A stretch of 64,000 nucleotides of DNA from Haloarcula japonica DSM 6131 (GCF_000336635.1 NZ_AOLY01000007.1:185413-249412); one strand, 5' to 3'; numbered from the stretch's first letter, positions 43,513-52,192 are shown. A program made the numbers and translations. The notes: generated from the letters alone by a model not told the origin.

Positions 43513-44328
43513 ATGGCGGAGGGACCGGACGATACCGTTTTCGAGGACTGCCAGTTCCTTACTGGGTCACCACAGCGGTTCGCGGTGTTGGCCCAGCTCC
43601 GGGAGCGGCCGGCACGGCCAACCGATTTGTGTGATACGGTGGATGCGACCCGAACCACAATCCAGCGGATACTCGCGGGCTGCTCCGAGCGCCAGTGGGT
43701 CGTCAAACGGGACGGTGAGTACCGGCTCACAGTGACTGGACAGCGGGTGTTAGACCAGTACACGGCACTCATGAGCGAGGTCGAACGGGCACGGGCAGTC
43801 GGTCCGCTGGCTGCCCACCTCGGTTCCATCGCAGCGGACCTCCCGGCGGAGCTGTTAGACCCCGATTGTCTCACGACGAGCTCCGAACAGAACCCGCTGG
43901 CCGCGATTGATCGGTTCACGGACTGGCTGCACGAGGTCGACGGCGACGTTCGGGCCATCTCGCCTATCGTTACATCGGTGTTCAACGATGTCGCGGTGGA
44001 CCTGCTCGAAACGGGGACGCATATCGAGTTCGTCATCGACCATAGTGTTCTCGAACGGTCAGCATCCGATTTCTCGGACGCACTGGAGCGAGGCGTCGAA
44101 CACGAGAACATCGATACGTACGTCCACGATACTCCGCTCGATATCGGCCTCGCGCTGGACCGCTCGCGGGTCTGTCTGGCGGCCTACGACGACCGGAACA
44201 ACGTCCGGGCGATAGCCGAATCTGATGCCAAAGCGGTGTATAACTGGGCTGAGACAGTGTTCGACCGATACAGAGCGCGGTCACAGCCGCTTGAATCAGT
44301 CCTGTCGGTGCAGGAAAACAAGCAGTAA
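43513..44328 (+). CDS. Winged-helix transcriptional regulator (haloarchaeal ArsR/TrmB-like)
   Basis: A 271-residue regulator. An N-terminal winged helix-turn-helix is evident (RFAVLAQLRERPARPTDLCD, TRTTIQRILAGCSERQWVVKRDGEYRLTVTG in part, residues 24-80), followed by a sensor-like alpha/beta domain (GDVRAISPIVTSVFNDVAVD near 140, IEFVIDHSVLERS near 175). It resembles the large haloarchaeal family of predicted regulators with an ArsR-type HTH and an unknown C-domain. It follows the photolyase gene by 68 bases on the same strand, so light/UV-linked control is possible but unproven. Confidence 0.82.
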   Translation: MAEGPDDTVFEDCQFLTGSPQRFAVLAQLRERPARPTDLCDTVDATRTTIQRILAGCSERQWVVKRDGEYRLTVTGQRVLDQYTALMSEVERARAVGPLAAHLGSIAADLPAELLDPDCLTTSSEQNPLAAIDRFTDWLHEVDGDVRAISPIVTSVFNDVAVDLLETGTHIEFVIDHSVLERSASDFSDALERGVEHENIDTYVHDTPLDIGLALDRSRVCLAAYDDRNNVRAIAESDAKAVYNWAETVFDRYRARSQPLESVLSVQENKQ

Positions 44329-44428
44329 TCCAGTCGCTCACGGATGGAGTCCGGTGGAAGGGCCGAAGGGAGCACTGGTCGGCGGGCCAGCACCCACTGG
44401 AGGGCGGGATTGCGTATCCCCGAAACAT

Positions 44429-44453
44429 AGTATAGCCGGTGGGTGCCTATACT
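44429..44453. promoter_or_regulatory. Inverted repeat AGTATAG-n11-CTATACT
   Basis: Perfect 7-base arms flank an 11-base GC-rich spacer, followed by TTATTTG. It could be an operator for a dimeric HTH protein or, because of the following T-rich bases, part of a terminator for the upstream regulator gene. Confidence 0.4.
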
Positions 44454-44459
44454 TATTTG

Positions 44460-44504
44460 CTGTAACTGTTTCGGGATATAACACATGTTACAGGGGCTGT
44501 AACA
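44460..44504. promoter_or_regulatory. Operator-like element: CTGTAAC half-site plus TGTTACAG-GGG-CTGTAACA
   Basis: Bases 44486-44504 form a perfect 8-base inverted repeat with a 3-base spacer. The same half-site, CTGTAAC, recurs at 44460-44466, giving three copies in 45 bases. With an HTH gene on either side this looks like a regulator binding site; there is no following U-rich tract, so a terminator is less likely. Confidence 0.5.
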
Positions 44505-44606
44505 GCTGCGGAACTTCATGCCAGTCTGATCCGACATCCGGGATCGTTTTGTGACAACAACAGGCTGTGTTTCTATACTTTCACCCAGAATGAAATAATA
44601 GCCGAC

Positions 44607-44615
44607 AGTATAAGT
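44607..44615 (+). promoter_or_regulatory. Candidate TATA box for the small HTH gene
   Basis: AGTATAAGT lies about 28 bases before the ATG at 44639, the normal leaderless spacing. Confidence 0.5.
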
Positions 44616-44638
44616 GTGTGGCAATCATTGACAGAAGT

Positions 44639-44872
44639 ATGTCTCCGCCTGGACGAGAGATCCAGTACACTGAATCGGACGTTATCGAGGTGTTCAAACA
44701 CCGAAGCGATTACGCGGAGCCACTCACGGCGTCGGAGGTAGCGGACAGACTCGGCTGTTCGCGCCGGACTGCGCTGAACAAACTCCATGACCTCGAATCG
44801 GAGACGGATATCACGAGCAAGAAAGTCGGGGGCCGGTCGCGGGTGTGGTGGATCCCAGTCCGAGCAGACTGA
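44639..44872 (+). CDS. Small HTH (winged-helix) DNA-binding protein
   Basis: A 77-residue protein that is essentially one winged helix-turn-helix: YTESDVIEVFKHRSDYAEPLTASEV in part, then ADRLGCSRRTALNKLHDLESE as the HTH, and a wing with KKVGGRSRVWWIP. It is a common stand-alone haloarchaeal regulator type. The start at 44639 is supported by the TATA-like box; a GTG at 44618 would add 7 residues. The inverted repeats 135-210 bases upstream may be its own or its neighbour's operator. Confidence 0.75.
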   Translation: MSPPGREIQYTESDVIEVFKHRSDYAEPLTASEVADRLGCSRRTALNKLHDLESETDITSKKVGGRSRVWWIPVRAD

Positions 44873-45077
44873 TCTCGATTGGTGTAGATTACCTGTGGAT
44901 AGTGTTGCCCTCGGGGTTGCCACATACCGGAACATCGCTCCAACAAGCCGGATGCGTCGTCATGACGATTCGTCTTCGGAGTGAAACCGGGCCGTGTCGT
45001 GACGTACACACTGAAGACCTGTCGCGAAGCAGACCGATAGCGTCAGTAGTGTATCGAACCCTATCTAAGCGAAGCCG

Positions 45078-45635
45078 TCAGAAATCCCACTCTTGTGCGC
45101 GTTCGCGGGCCTCTGAGCGCGCCTGCTGTTTGATAGCCTCGATCTTCTCCGCATCGTCGAGAAACGCTTCGACGGCGCTCTGTTCGGCGGTTCCGTCCCC
45201 GGGTACTGCCGCGTCGCCGTCGCCCATCGCTGACAGCCGCTCGTCGGGGGCCGCCCGTCGCGTACTGTCGGCCAGCGCCGGGTCCCCGCCCAGCCGCTCG
45301 GCGGGCATCCCCGGAGGAACCTGCAGCTCACCCGCTCCGTGAGCCGATTCGAGGTCGGCGGCGTCGAGCGCGTACAGCGAGACGTGGTACGGCCCGGGGA
45401 CGGCGAGGTCCGCGAGCGCTGGCGGCCCGCCACGGTCCGTTCCGGTGTGGTAGGCCAGCACGGGGACGCCGTCGGTAAACGTGATGACGCCCCGTCCCTC
45501 GCCGTCGAGCAGGAGCGTCTCCTGGGACTCGAAGACGGCGTAGCCGGTCAGTTCGCGGTCGAGTACGTCGGCGAGCGTGTCCCGCAGGTCCGTGACGACG
45601 CGGGACTTGTCGAGTCGGCCGCGGGGCAACTTCAT
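45078..45635 (-). CDS. Conserved-looking partner protein of the ParA/MinD-like ATPase
   Basis: A 185-residue protein I cannot assign. It begins MKLPRGRLDKSRVVTDLRDTL and has an alpha/beta N-domain (LDRELTGYAVFESQETLLLDGEGRGVITF in part; VPVLAYHTGTDRGG) to about residue 110. A variable Asp/Ala/Pro-rich linker and a C-terminal charged helix, AEKIEAIKQQARSEARERAQEW, follow. Its start overlaps the stop of the ATPase gene by 4 bases, so the two are translationally coupled and likely act together, for example as cargo or adaptor of the ATPase. That role is inferred from coupling alone. Confidence 0.7.
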   Translation of the reverse strand: MKLPRGRLDKSRVVTDLRDTLADVLDRELTGYAVFESQETLLLDGEGRGVITFTDGVPVLAYHTGTDRGGPPALADLAVPGPYHVSLYALDAADLESAHGAGELQVPPGMPAERLGGDPALADSTRRAAPDERLSAMGDGDAAVPGDGTAEQSAVEAFLDDAEKIEAIKQQARSEARERAQEWDF

Positions 45636-46399
45636 AGTGACTCGGGGATAACGGCGCTCTGGAACCGGTCGGCGGCGTCGGCGGCCGCTCCATTCCGCAC
45701 GGTAAGCGATTCGGCGGCTTCTCGGTAGGCTGACGCCGCCTCGCATTCGGGTGCGTGGGCAAGCAGCGGCCGCCCGGCCCGCCGTGCCTCACGTGCCCGC
45801 TCGCTCTCAGGGACCGACGCGAGTGTCGGGCCGTCGAAGTACCGCTCGGTCTTCTCCGAGACTTGCTCGATGGATTCGGACTCCCGGACCTTGTTGAACA
45901 GGAGGCCCGCCACGTCCGTGTCGTAGGTCGTCGCGTACTCCTGAACCTTTAGCCCGTCCGAGATAGCAGGAATCGTCGGCTGGAGGACGACCACGATACG
46001 GTCAGCCAGCACGATTGGGAGGACGGCGGTCCGGCTGTCGAGCGCCGGCGGCGAATCAAGCAGGATGATATCAGTGTCTTTCGCAAGCGTCGCAACTACG
46101 TCTCGAAGCCGGTCTGGGTCGGCGTCCCTGAAGCCGTCGAGGCTCGTGCCACAGGGAACGACGGTCAGACCGAACCGGTCATACGTAGCCGCCTCGACGG
46201 GCGCGTCGTCAGCTAGGACGTCATGCAGCGTCGTCTCCGCGTCGGACAGACCGGCATGAAAGAGGAGGTTCGCCATCCCCGTGTCGGCATCGACCACCGT
46301 CACGTCGTAGCGGTCGGACAGCGCCATCCCGAGGGCGACGGTGCTCGTCGTCTTGCCAGTCCCGCCCTTCCCACTGGCGACCGCGAACACTTCGACCAT
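45632..46399 (-). CDS. ParA/MinD-family ATPase
   Basis: A 255-residue deviant-Walker ATPase. The motif ASGKGGTGKTTSTVALGMAL (residues 8-27) has the signature Lys of the ParA/MinD group. Switch regions follow: VVDADTGMANLLFH near 40 and IILLDSPPALDSRT near 115. No C-terminal amphipathic membrane-targeting helix is obvious. Such proteins position cellular structures or DNA through ATP-dependent dimerisation; several MinD paralogues occur in haloarchaea. The start at 46399 is supported by a TATA box 28 bases upstream. It forms a two-gene unit with the overlapping 185-residue protein. Confidence 0.88.
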   Translation of the reverse strand: MVEVFAVASGKGGTGKTTSTVALGMALSDRYDVTVVDADTGMANLLFHAGLSDAETTLHDVLADDAPVEAATYDRFGLTVVPCGTSLDGFRDADPDRLRDVVATLAKDTDIILLDSPPALDSRTAVLPIVLADRIVVVLQPTIPAISDGLKVQEYATTYDTDVAGLLFNKVRESESIEQVSEKTERYFDGPTLASVPESERAREARRAGRPLLAHAPECEAASAYREAAESLTVRNGAAADAADRFQSAVIPESL

Positions 46400-46422
46400 T
46401 GGGGAATATTGCGAACTAGCTG

Positions 46423-46431
46423 TATATAAAT
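46423..46431 (-). promoter_or_regulatory. Candidate TATA box for the ParA/MinD operon
   Basis: The AT-rich run TATATAAAT (plus-strand reading) lies about 28 bases upstream of the minus-strand ATG at 46399. Confidence 0.55.
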
Positions 46432-46459
46432 TTCCGGGAGTTAGTAGAGTATCAAACAC

Positions 46460-47938
46460 TCACCGGTCGGGCAGTCCGAGCGGTCCCAAGTCGACGTGGT
46501 CGACGATGAGACCGGCCGCGCGTTCGTACGGGTCGCCGGATGTCGCTCTGCTTCCCGCTGGCGGGTCGATACCGGCGGCCTCGAACGCGTTTCGCACGAA
46601 GGCATCGCGGGCGACTTCATTGTTGAAGAGGTCGTGGAGGTACGTCCCCAGAACGACGTCGGTCGCCGCCCCGTCGCCGTCGAACGGGCGGGCCGCCTCG
46701 CCGGTCAGCGCCGAGTCGCCCATGTGAATCTCGTAGCCCTCGACGGTCCCGCTCGCCCCGGAGAGCGGGCCGACGCCGTCGAGGTCCCGCTCCACGTGCT
46801 CGACCGTCTTTGTCTCGCTGAACTCAGTCGTCACCGGGAGCAATCCCAGGCCCTCGACGCGGTCCGAATCGCCGGTTCCCTCGATGTCGGCGTTCGTGAT
46901 TGCCTCGCCGAGCATCTGGTAACCGCCACAGAGGCCGACGACGGGACCGTCGAACGCTCGGAGGCGGTCGCCAAAGTCCGCGTCGGCCAGTGCCAGCAGG
47001 TCGTCGACCGTGTTCTTACTCCCCGGAAGGACTACCGCGTCGGCGTCAGCAAGGGAGGCGTCGGGCGGAACGTAGGCCACCCTGACGCCGGGTTCGCGGG
47101 CGAGTGGCTCCAGGTCGGTGAAATTCGAGATTCGCGGGAGCCGCGGGACAGCGACGGTGATGCTATCGCCGTCGGGAACGCCGTCATCGTGGCCCACGAC
47201 GGACCGCTCGCCGACCGGCGGCAGCGCGACACTGTCCTCCTCAGGGAGGCCCGGGTCGTCGTACGGCAGCACGCCGAGGACGGGGACGCCGGTCCGTTCC
47301 TCGAACTCCTGAATCCCGGGGTCAAGCAGCGCTCGGTCGCCGCGGAACTTCGTGATGACCGCGCCGGCCACCTGGTCCCGGATGTCGTCGGGGACCAGTT
47401 CGAGCGTGCCGACGAGCGAGGCGAACACGCCGCCGCGCTCGATGTCGGCGACGAGCAGTATCTCGGCGTCGGCGAAGCGCGCGGTCTCGACGTTCGCTAG
47501 GTCGCGGTCGTGGAGGTTGATCTCGGCGATCGAGCCCGCGCCCTCGGCGGCGATGACGTCGTGGTCCCGAGAGAGGCGCTCGTGGGCTGCTCGGGCGGTC
47601 TCCAGCGCGTCCCTCCAGTGCTCGTCGTAGTATCCCCGGGCTTCGAAATGCCCGACTGCCTCGCCGTCCAGAATGAGTTGCGACTCGCCGTCGCCCCGCG
47701 GTTTCAACAGGACCGGATTGTGGTCGGTCGACGGCGCGACGCCGGCCGCGCGAGCCTGGACGTATTGCGAGACGCCGACCTCGCCGCCCGGCGTCGCCCG
47801 GGCGTTGTTGCTCATGTTCTGGGCCTTGAACGGTGCGACCGAGACGCCACAGTCGGCCAGATAGCGACAGAGCCCGGCCGCGACGGTCGACTTGCCGACG
47901 TGGCTGGCCGTCCCTGCGACCAGCAGCGTATGAGCCAT
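46460..47938 (-). CDS. cbiP: Cobyric acid synthase (adenosylcobyrate synthase)
   Basis: A 492-residue enzyme that amidates side chains of adenosylcobyrinic acid a,c-diamide with ATP and glutamine. The N-terminal dethiobiotin-synthetase-like P-loop domain starts [19 protein letters not shown] (residues 4-22) with [11 protein letters not shown] near 36. The C-terminal type 1 glutamine amidotransferase domain has the nucleophile Cys in [14 protein letters not shown] near 340 and the conserved His near 430 (YLHDLF). Full family length. It is the distal member of the cobalamin locus, separated from cobA by a small gene on the other strand. Confidence 0.95.
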   Translation of the reverse strand: MAHTLLVAGTASHVGKSTVAAGLCRYLADCGVSVAPFKAQNMSNNARATPGGEVGVSQYVQARAAGVAPSTDHNPVLLKPRGDGESQLILDGEAVGHFEARGYYDEHWRDALETARAAHERLSRDHDVIAAEGAGSIAEINLHDRDLANVETARFADAEILLVADIERGGVFASLVGTLELVPDDIRDQVAGAVITKFRGDRALLDPGIQEFEERTGVPVLGVLPYDDPGLPEEDSVALPPVGERSVVGHDDGVPDGDSITVAVPRLPRISNFTDLEPLAREPGVRVAYVPPDASLADADAVVLPGSKNTVDDLLALADADFGDRLRAFDGPVVGLCGGYQMLGEAITNADIEGTGDSDRVEGLGLLPVTTEFSETKTVEHVERDLDGVGPLSGASGTVEGYEIHMGDSALTGEAARPFDGDGAATDVVLGTYLHDLFNNEVARDAFVRNAFEAAGIDPPAGSRATSGDPYERAAGLIVDHVDLGPLGLPDR

Positions 47939-48013
47939 CGGGCAGTGCTGGGACCGCCGCGAACATCAGTGATTCGGCAGAGGTTCTTTGTCTCGGCTCG
48001 CCGAGTTCTGTCC

Positions 48014-48283
48014 GTGACCGACGAGCGTCTTCAGGCGCTACACGAACACCTCGCCGAAACCGGGGAGCAGCCGGTCGAACGAACGGCCAGCCGCTGGCTC
48101 GGGGAGGCGGAGGCTGTCGCCGCCGACATTGCTGAGGGTGATATTTCCGATGACGTGCTAACCGAGCGGCTGACGACCGTCGACCACATTCTATCACAGG
48201 TCGACAGCACTGCCGATGCCGTTGCCGATGACCACGTCGAAGCGGCCCGCGAAATTGTCGATGCCCTGCTGGAGGAGCAGTAA
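48014..48283 (+). CDS. Small acidic helical protein in the cobalamin locus
   Basis: An 89-residue very acidic protein starting at GTG (TDERLQALHEHLAETGEQPV). It appears entirely alpha-helical, with no Cys and no membrane segment, and ends VEAAREIVDALLEEQ. I do not recognise the family beyond a haloarchaea-like hypothetical. It lies on the plus strand between cbiP and cobA, divergent from cbiP (76 bases) and convergent with cobA (21 bases), so it is inside the locus but not in the operon. A cobalamin role is unproven. Confidence 0.6.
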   Translation: MTDERLQALHEHLAETGEQPVERTASRWLGEAEAVAADIAEGDISDDVLTERLTTVDHILSQVDSTADAVADDHVEAAREIVDALLEEQ

Positions 48284-48304
48284 CTCCGTTTGGAGGTGCC
48301 GTAC

Positions 48305-48955
48305 CTAGAACTCCGTGCCCTTCCGCGCGCCCTGCCCGGCGTCGATGGGGTGTTTCTCCTTGTTGACCGCCGTAATGAGGTCCGCGTGGTCGCTCAGGAA
48401 CTCGGGGCGCTCGTGGCCGCCCGTGAGGACGAGTTCGAGGTCTTCGGGCTTGGACTCGACAAGTCCAATCACGTCTTCGGGATCGACGAGGTCGCGGTTC
48501 GCGGCGTAGAGAACTTCGTCGAGGACGAGCATGTTGACCCCCTCCTCCGGCGGGCCGTCGGCGTCCTGTGGCGTCGAGAGGTCGGCGTCGGCGCTGGCCT
48601 GAATGATCTCCCGAGCGCGGTCCAGTGCCCCCATGGCACGGGCCTCGTGCTCGTCGTCCTCGCTCCCGTCGAGGAAGCCGTGCCAGCCGTAGTGGCCGGC
48701 GTTCTCGTAGGAAAACCCCGGTAGCGCAGCGATAGCGTTGTACTCGCCGCGCACGTCCTCGACGGTGCTGGTCCCGCCTTTCATGAACTGCAGGAGGTGG
48801 ACGCGGTAGCCGTGACCGACGGCACGGGTCGCCATTCCGAGCGCCGCCGTCGTCTTGCCCTTGCCGTCGCCCCACCAGACCTGTACCAGCCCGAACTCCT
48901 CGGGCGCGCTCGGACTGATCGGCTCGGCGGCCGGTCCGGCCGTATTGTCACTCAT
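48305..48955 (-). CDS. cobA: Cob(I)yrinic acid a,c-diamide adenosyltransferase (CobA/CobO type)
   Basis: A 216-residue P-loop corrinoid adenosyltransferase that attaches the 5'-deoxyadenosyl ligand of ATP to reduced cobalt. The Walker A region VWWGDGKGKTTAALGMATRA lies at residues 26-45; LLQFMKGG near 55, the Walker B-like NMLVLDEVLYA near 140 and LVLTGGHERPEFL near 175 complete the CobA/BtuR pattern. It is downstream of cbiZ by about 70 bases on the same strand. Confidence 0.94.
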   Translation of the reverse strand: MSDNTAGPAAEPISPSAPEEFGLVQVWWGDGKGKTTAALGMATRAVGHGYRVHLLQFMKGGTSTVEDVRGEYNAIAALPGFSYENAGHYGWHGFLDGSEDDEHEARAMGALDRAREIIQASADADLSTPQDADGPPEEGVNMLVLDEVLYAANRDLVDPEDVIGLVESKPEDLELVLTGGHERPEFLSDHADLITAVNKEKHPIDAGQGARKGTEF

Positions 48956-49024
48956 ACCCGTCTGTTCGATTGGATTCTGTTTAGCCGTTTGGACTCCGTG
49001 ACCGTCATGTGATACACCGACCCC

Positions 49025-49741
49025 TCACGGCTCGAAGACCTCGGTATCCCGGTCGGTGACGACTCCGTATTCCGCGCCGTCGACGGTCGGCAGGGCGTCG
49101 CCACCGTAGCGGGCGGCCAGACTCGTCCTGATAGCGTCGCGGACACAGACGCGGGTAGCAGCCCCGATTTCGGTCGCACTCCCGGCAAAAGACGCGCGTT
49201 CAGCGCTCGGGACACAGCCGACGATGGCCGCGTCCGATGTGGTTCCGGGGACGCCCGCCGCGTCCAACAGCGTCGCGGCCTTCGCCTCGACAGCAGTGGC
49301 GAGCAGCGTCGCCAGCGCGCCGTCGTCCAGTTTCCGGTCGGCCCCGACGACGAGATTGACCGTGCCGGGACGCCAGTCGGGGCTGTCTGCCGGATTCGAC
49401 GCGGTCCCGTCGGCATCGTCCGCTGTCTCTGCTGCTGACATCGGCAACGCTGCGGGGTTCGAGAGGCCCGCTGTCGCCAGCACCGACACCGGACCACTCC
49501 GGGCACAACGGGCGTGCTCCATGTGAACGCCCGTGAGCAGCGCAGGGCCGACCGGGAAGCCGGTCGCGGAGAGCCGTTCCGCGCGGTAGGCGTCGAGGTC
49601 GGTCCGCTCGAACCCATCGGGAACGGTGACGTTATAGACGGCATCGGAGTGCTGATACCCGCCGTCCCACGCCGTCGAGAGCCAGCGGGCACCCTCGCGG
49701 CGAATCTGGCAGACGCCATCTCGAACGGTCGTCTCAAACAT
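49025..49741 (-). CDS. cbiZ: Adenosylcobinamide amidohydrolase
   Basis: A 238-residue CbiZ-family protein, an archaeal-type salvage enzyme that cleaves adenosylcobinamide (or related corrinoids) back to cobyric acid so it can be rebuilt through CbiB. The segments WLSTAWDGGYQHSDAVYNVTVP in part near 20-45, TGVHMEHARCARSGPVSVLATAGLSNPA in part near 70-100 and VNLVVGADRKLDDGALATLL near 130-150 are characteristic. The start at 49741 lies 8 bases inside the end of cobD. Its presence shows that environmental cobinamide can be salvaged. Confidence 0.92.
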   Translation of the reverse strand: MFETTVRDGVCQIRREGARWLSTAWDGGYQHSDAVYNVTVPDGFERTDLDAYRAERLSATGFPVGPALLTGVHMEHARCARSGPVSVLATAGLSNPAALPMSAAETADDADGTASNPADSPDWRPGTVNLVVGADRKLDDGALATLLATAVEAKAATLLDAAGVPGTTSDAAIVGCVPSAERASFAGSATEIGAATRVCVRDAIRTSLAARYGGDALPTVDGAEYGVVTDRDTEVFEP

Positions 49742-50792
49742 CCAGCGCGTCCAGCAGCCGGTCGTTCTCTCCGGGGGCTCTGACGGCGACGCGGATGTGC
49801 GAGTCCAGCCCGCGGAACGTCCGGGCGTCCCGGAGCGCGATACCGCTCTCGCGTGCAGCGGCCAGAATATCGTCGACGGACCCGTCAGCGTCGCTGACTG
49901 CCAACAACAGGAACGGCGCATCGGAGGGATACACGTCGAACCGCGTCGCCAACCGCTCCTGCATGCGGGCTCGCTCCTCGGCGACGCGGGCCTTCGTCTC
50001 GGCGACGAACTCGGCCTGGCCGTAGCAGTGTGCGCCGACCGCGGCCGCGGCGGCGCTCATCGACCAGGCGCGTCGCGCAGTGGCGAGTTGGTCCCCGGCG
50101 TCGCCCGTCCCGACAGCATAGCCCATCCGGATGCCGGGGAGGCCGAACAGCTTCGTCAGCGAGCGCGCGACGATGACGCCATCACGGCCCGCCAGTGACT
50201 GCTCGTCGGTAAAGCCGAGAAACGCCTCGTCGACCAGCAGTGTCGTCCCGGCATCGAGACAGTCATCGGCGAAGGCCCGGAGCGCCGACGGGTCGGCGGC
50301 CTCGCCGGTCGGATTGTTCGGGTTGCAGACGATGGCGAGCGCGTGACCGTCCGGATCAACGGTCAGTAGCTCGTCGTGTGGGACGAACTCCGGCGTCCCG
50401 CCCTGAAGCCGGACCTCGCGGGCGTACTCGCCGAAACTGGGATACGGTACGAGGACGCTATCGCCCGCACGGACCGTCGTCTGAATCGTGAGGCGTATGG
50501 CTTCGAGGCCGCCGGCCGTGGGTATCACCTGTGCCGGGTCGCAGTCGACGAAGGCTGCCGCGGCCTCGCGGAACGCGGGGTAGTCGTCGGCCGGATACGA
50601 GCGAGCGGGCTCGAACGCGTTCTGGTACGTCTCCGCGGCGTCTGGCGGAACGCGGGGGTTCGTGTTCGCGCTGAAATCCAGCAGGTCCGGATCGTCGCTG
50701 CTGCCGTGTGGCACGCGCCCGTCCGGACCGATGGCGTCCCCGGCACCGTCGCCGCCACTCGCCCGCAAGCCCTCGACCGAATCAGGGTCCAT
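49734..50792 (-). CDS. cobD: Threonine-phosphate decarboxylase-like aminotransferase (CobD)
   Basis: A 352-residue fold-type I PLP enzyme of the histidinol-phosphate aminotransferase/CobD family. Key segments are FSANTNPRVPPDA near residue 40, VIPTAGGLEAIRLTI near 95, CNPNNPTGEA near 160, LLVDEAFLGF near 190 and the PLP lysine in ARSLTKLFGLPGIRMGYAVG near 215. By sequence alone HisC cannot be excluded; position inside the cobalamin operon, overlapping cbiZ, makes CobD (threonine-phosphate to (R)-1-amino-2-propanol phosphate, the nucleotide-loop linker) the better call. Confidence 0.88.
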   Translation of the reverse strand: MDPDSVEGLRASGGDGAGDAIGPDGRVPHGSSDDPDLLDFSANTNPRVPPDAAETYQNAFEPARSYPADDYPAFREAAAAFVDCDPAQVIPTAGGLEAIRLTIQTTVRAGDSVLVPYPSFGEYAREVRLQGGTPEFVPHDELLTVDPDGHALAIVCNPNNPTGEAADPSALRAFADDCLDAGTTLLVDEAFLGFTDEQSLAGRDGVIVARSLTKLFGLPGIRMGYAVGTGDAGDQLATARRAWSMSAAAAAVGAHCYGQAEFVAETKARVAEERARMQERLATRFDVYPSDAPFLLLAVSDADGSVDDILAAARESGIALRDARTFRGLDSHIRVAVRAPGENDRLLDALDV

Positions 50793-50849
50793 TGACAGGG
50801 GCTACGGCCGGCGGTGTGGAGAAAGTTTCGCGGTGTCCACTGTCTGTGG

Positions 50850-51404
50850 TTACAGCCACTGTTCCGCCACGCGCGCGTCAGCGAGCGTGTTGACGTTAAC
50901 TGCGACACGTCGGTCCCGCGTGCGCCAGATGTCGTCTGGGCCGTCGCCGACGACGTTGACGCCCGTCGGCGCGACTTCCCGGTCGCCGTCCTCAAACGTC
51001 GTGTCGTCGCTGACGCCGAGCCCGCGCTTCAGCGAGGCTGGGACCAGAACCGACAGTGAGCCCCCGCTGTGCTCGTCGAGCACGCGGTCGACTATCTCGC
51101 CGTCGAGCAGCGGCAGGTCAGCGGCGACGGTCAGCACCGGCCGGGAGAGTCTGTCGTCGGCCAGCGCCGCGTCGAGGTCCGCGACGTACCCTTTACCCGG
51201 CGTTTCGATGCAGGGAACATTCAGACGTGATTGTGTTTCCGGTGCGTTCGGCGAGGTTGCGGCGACAATTCGTTCGACGCCACTATTTTCGAGTGCGCCG
51301 ACGACCCGGTCGACCATTGGAACACCGCCGACGCGAAAGAGCGGTTTCTCGCCCTCAATGTCGAGCCGCGTCCCTCGCCCTCCACACATCACCAAGGCAT
51401 CCAC
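50850..51404 (-). CDS. cobY: Adenosylcobinamide-phosphate guanylyltransferase (CobY)
   Basis: A 184-residue nucleotidyltransferase, the archaeal non-orthologous replacement of bacterial CobU. MDALVMCGGRGTRLDIEGEK (residues 1-20) is the nucleotide-binding loop, with PLFRVGGVPMVDRVVGALE following and LTVAADLPLLDGEIVDRVL near 90. It adds GMP to adenosylcobinamide phosphate to give AdoCbi-GDP. Its start overlaps the end of cobS by 16 bases and cobD begins 57 bases further on. Confidence 0.92.
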   Translation of the reverse strand: MDALVMCGGRGTRLDIEGEKPLFRVGGVPMVDRVVGALENSGVERIVAATSPNAPETQSRLNVPCIETPGKGYVADLDAALADDRLSRPVLTVAADLPLLDGEIVDRVLDEHSGGSLSVLVPASLKRGLGVSDDTTFEDGDREVAPTGVNVVGDGPDDIWRTRDRRVAVNVNTLADARVAEQWL

Positions 51405-52192
51405 GTGAGCACCCCCCAGTCGACCAGTGGTATCGACCAGATGCTACCGAACAGCGACCACACTGCGACGCCGACGTGGAGCGCGACGGCGCGCGTGAGT
51501 TCGTTGGCCGCGCCGAACACATCACCGCTGACGCCGCCCAGTCGCTGGTCGGCCCAGCGTGAGAGGCCAAGTGCCAGCAGCGGGCCGATGAGAACTGCGG
51601 CTACGGTCACCGGAACGGCGACCACGACAGCCGGGAGCGCGACAGCGAGTGAGCCGACGAGGTGGCGCGGGCCGTTGTCGTTGATGACCGTCGCGCCGAA
51701 CCCTTCGTGGCTCGGGCGGCCGACGCAGGCCAGCGTCGCCATGGCGAGCTTCGCTCCCACCTCGGCGGCGAGGACCAGCGAAACGGCGACCAGCGGCGGA
51801 AGTCCGGCAACAGCTAGCGCGGCCAGTACGAGCGCGAGAAGGACGGTCCCCAGTGCGAGGACGGCCCCGACGCCGATAGTCGTGTCCCGCATCACGTCGC
51901 GGCGCTCGGCGGGGTCGCCGTGGACGACGGCGGCGTCTCCGAGGTCAGCGAGGCCGTCGGCGTGGTTGACGCCAGTGACGAGGACGACGCTCCCGAGGTA
52001 TGCCGCGGCGACGACCGGGGCCGGGAGCAGACCGGCAGCGAGGAACGGGAGCGCGACGAGGCCGCCGACGACGTAGCCGGCCAGCGGGAACGCTGCCGGC
52101 GTCCCGACGAAGGCCTCCCATGCCCGCTCGCTGTGGCCGACCGGCAGCCGAGAGAGGAAGCCGAGGGCTCCCCGGACTGCGGTCAGAACCAC
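51389..52192 (-). CDS. cobS: Adenosylcobinamide-GDP ribazoletransferase (cobalamin-5-phosphate synthase)
   Basis: A 267-residue integral membrane protein of the CobS family that joins AdoCbi-GDP to alpha-ribazole (phosphate). The N-terminus GALGFLSRLPVGHSERAWEAF and the acidic motif NHADGLADLGDAAVVHGDP near residue 75-95 are family signatures. Several hydrophobic segments follow (VLALGTVLLALVLAALAVAG; VALPAVVVAVPVTVAAVLIG). It overlaps cbiB upstream by 10 bases and cobY downstream by 16. Confidence 0.94.
   Translation of the reverse strand: MVLTAVRGALGFLSRLPVGHSERAWEAFVGTPAAFPLAGYVVGGLVALPFLAAGLLPAPVVAAAYLGSVVLVTGVNHADGLADLGDAAVVHGDPAERRDVMRDTTIGVGAVLALGTVLLALVLAALAVAGLPPLVAVSLVLAAEVGAKLAMATLACVGRPSHEGFGATVINDNGPRHLVGSLAVALPAVVVAVPVTVAAVLIGPLLALGLSRWADQRLGGVSGDVFGAANELTRAVALHVGVAVWSLFGSIWSIPLVDWGVLTWMPW

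Larger units (their letters stand above)
44329..44638. other. Spacer with tandem inverted repeats between two HTH genes
   Basis: A 310-base non-coding stretch, AT-rich in its right half. It holds two perfect inverted repeats (44429-44453 and 44486-44504) and an extra half-site, listed separately, then the promoter of the small HTH gene. I see no reading frame or RNA gene. Confidence 0.55.

Noticed and set aside
44957-44968. Perfect 12-base palindrome TCGTCATGACGA downstream of the small HTH gene
   Set aside because: More than ten such palindromes are expected by chance in a window of this size, and it is downstream of the gene with no second copy.
47322-48875. Long open frame spanning cbiP and cobA in another minus-strand frame
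   Set aside because: Its product is almost wholly Arg/Pro/Gly/Ala-rich, as expected for a shifted frame of GC-rich genes, and it crosses two well-supported genes.
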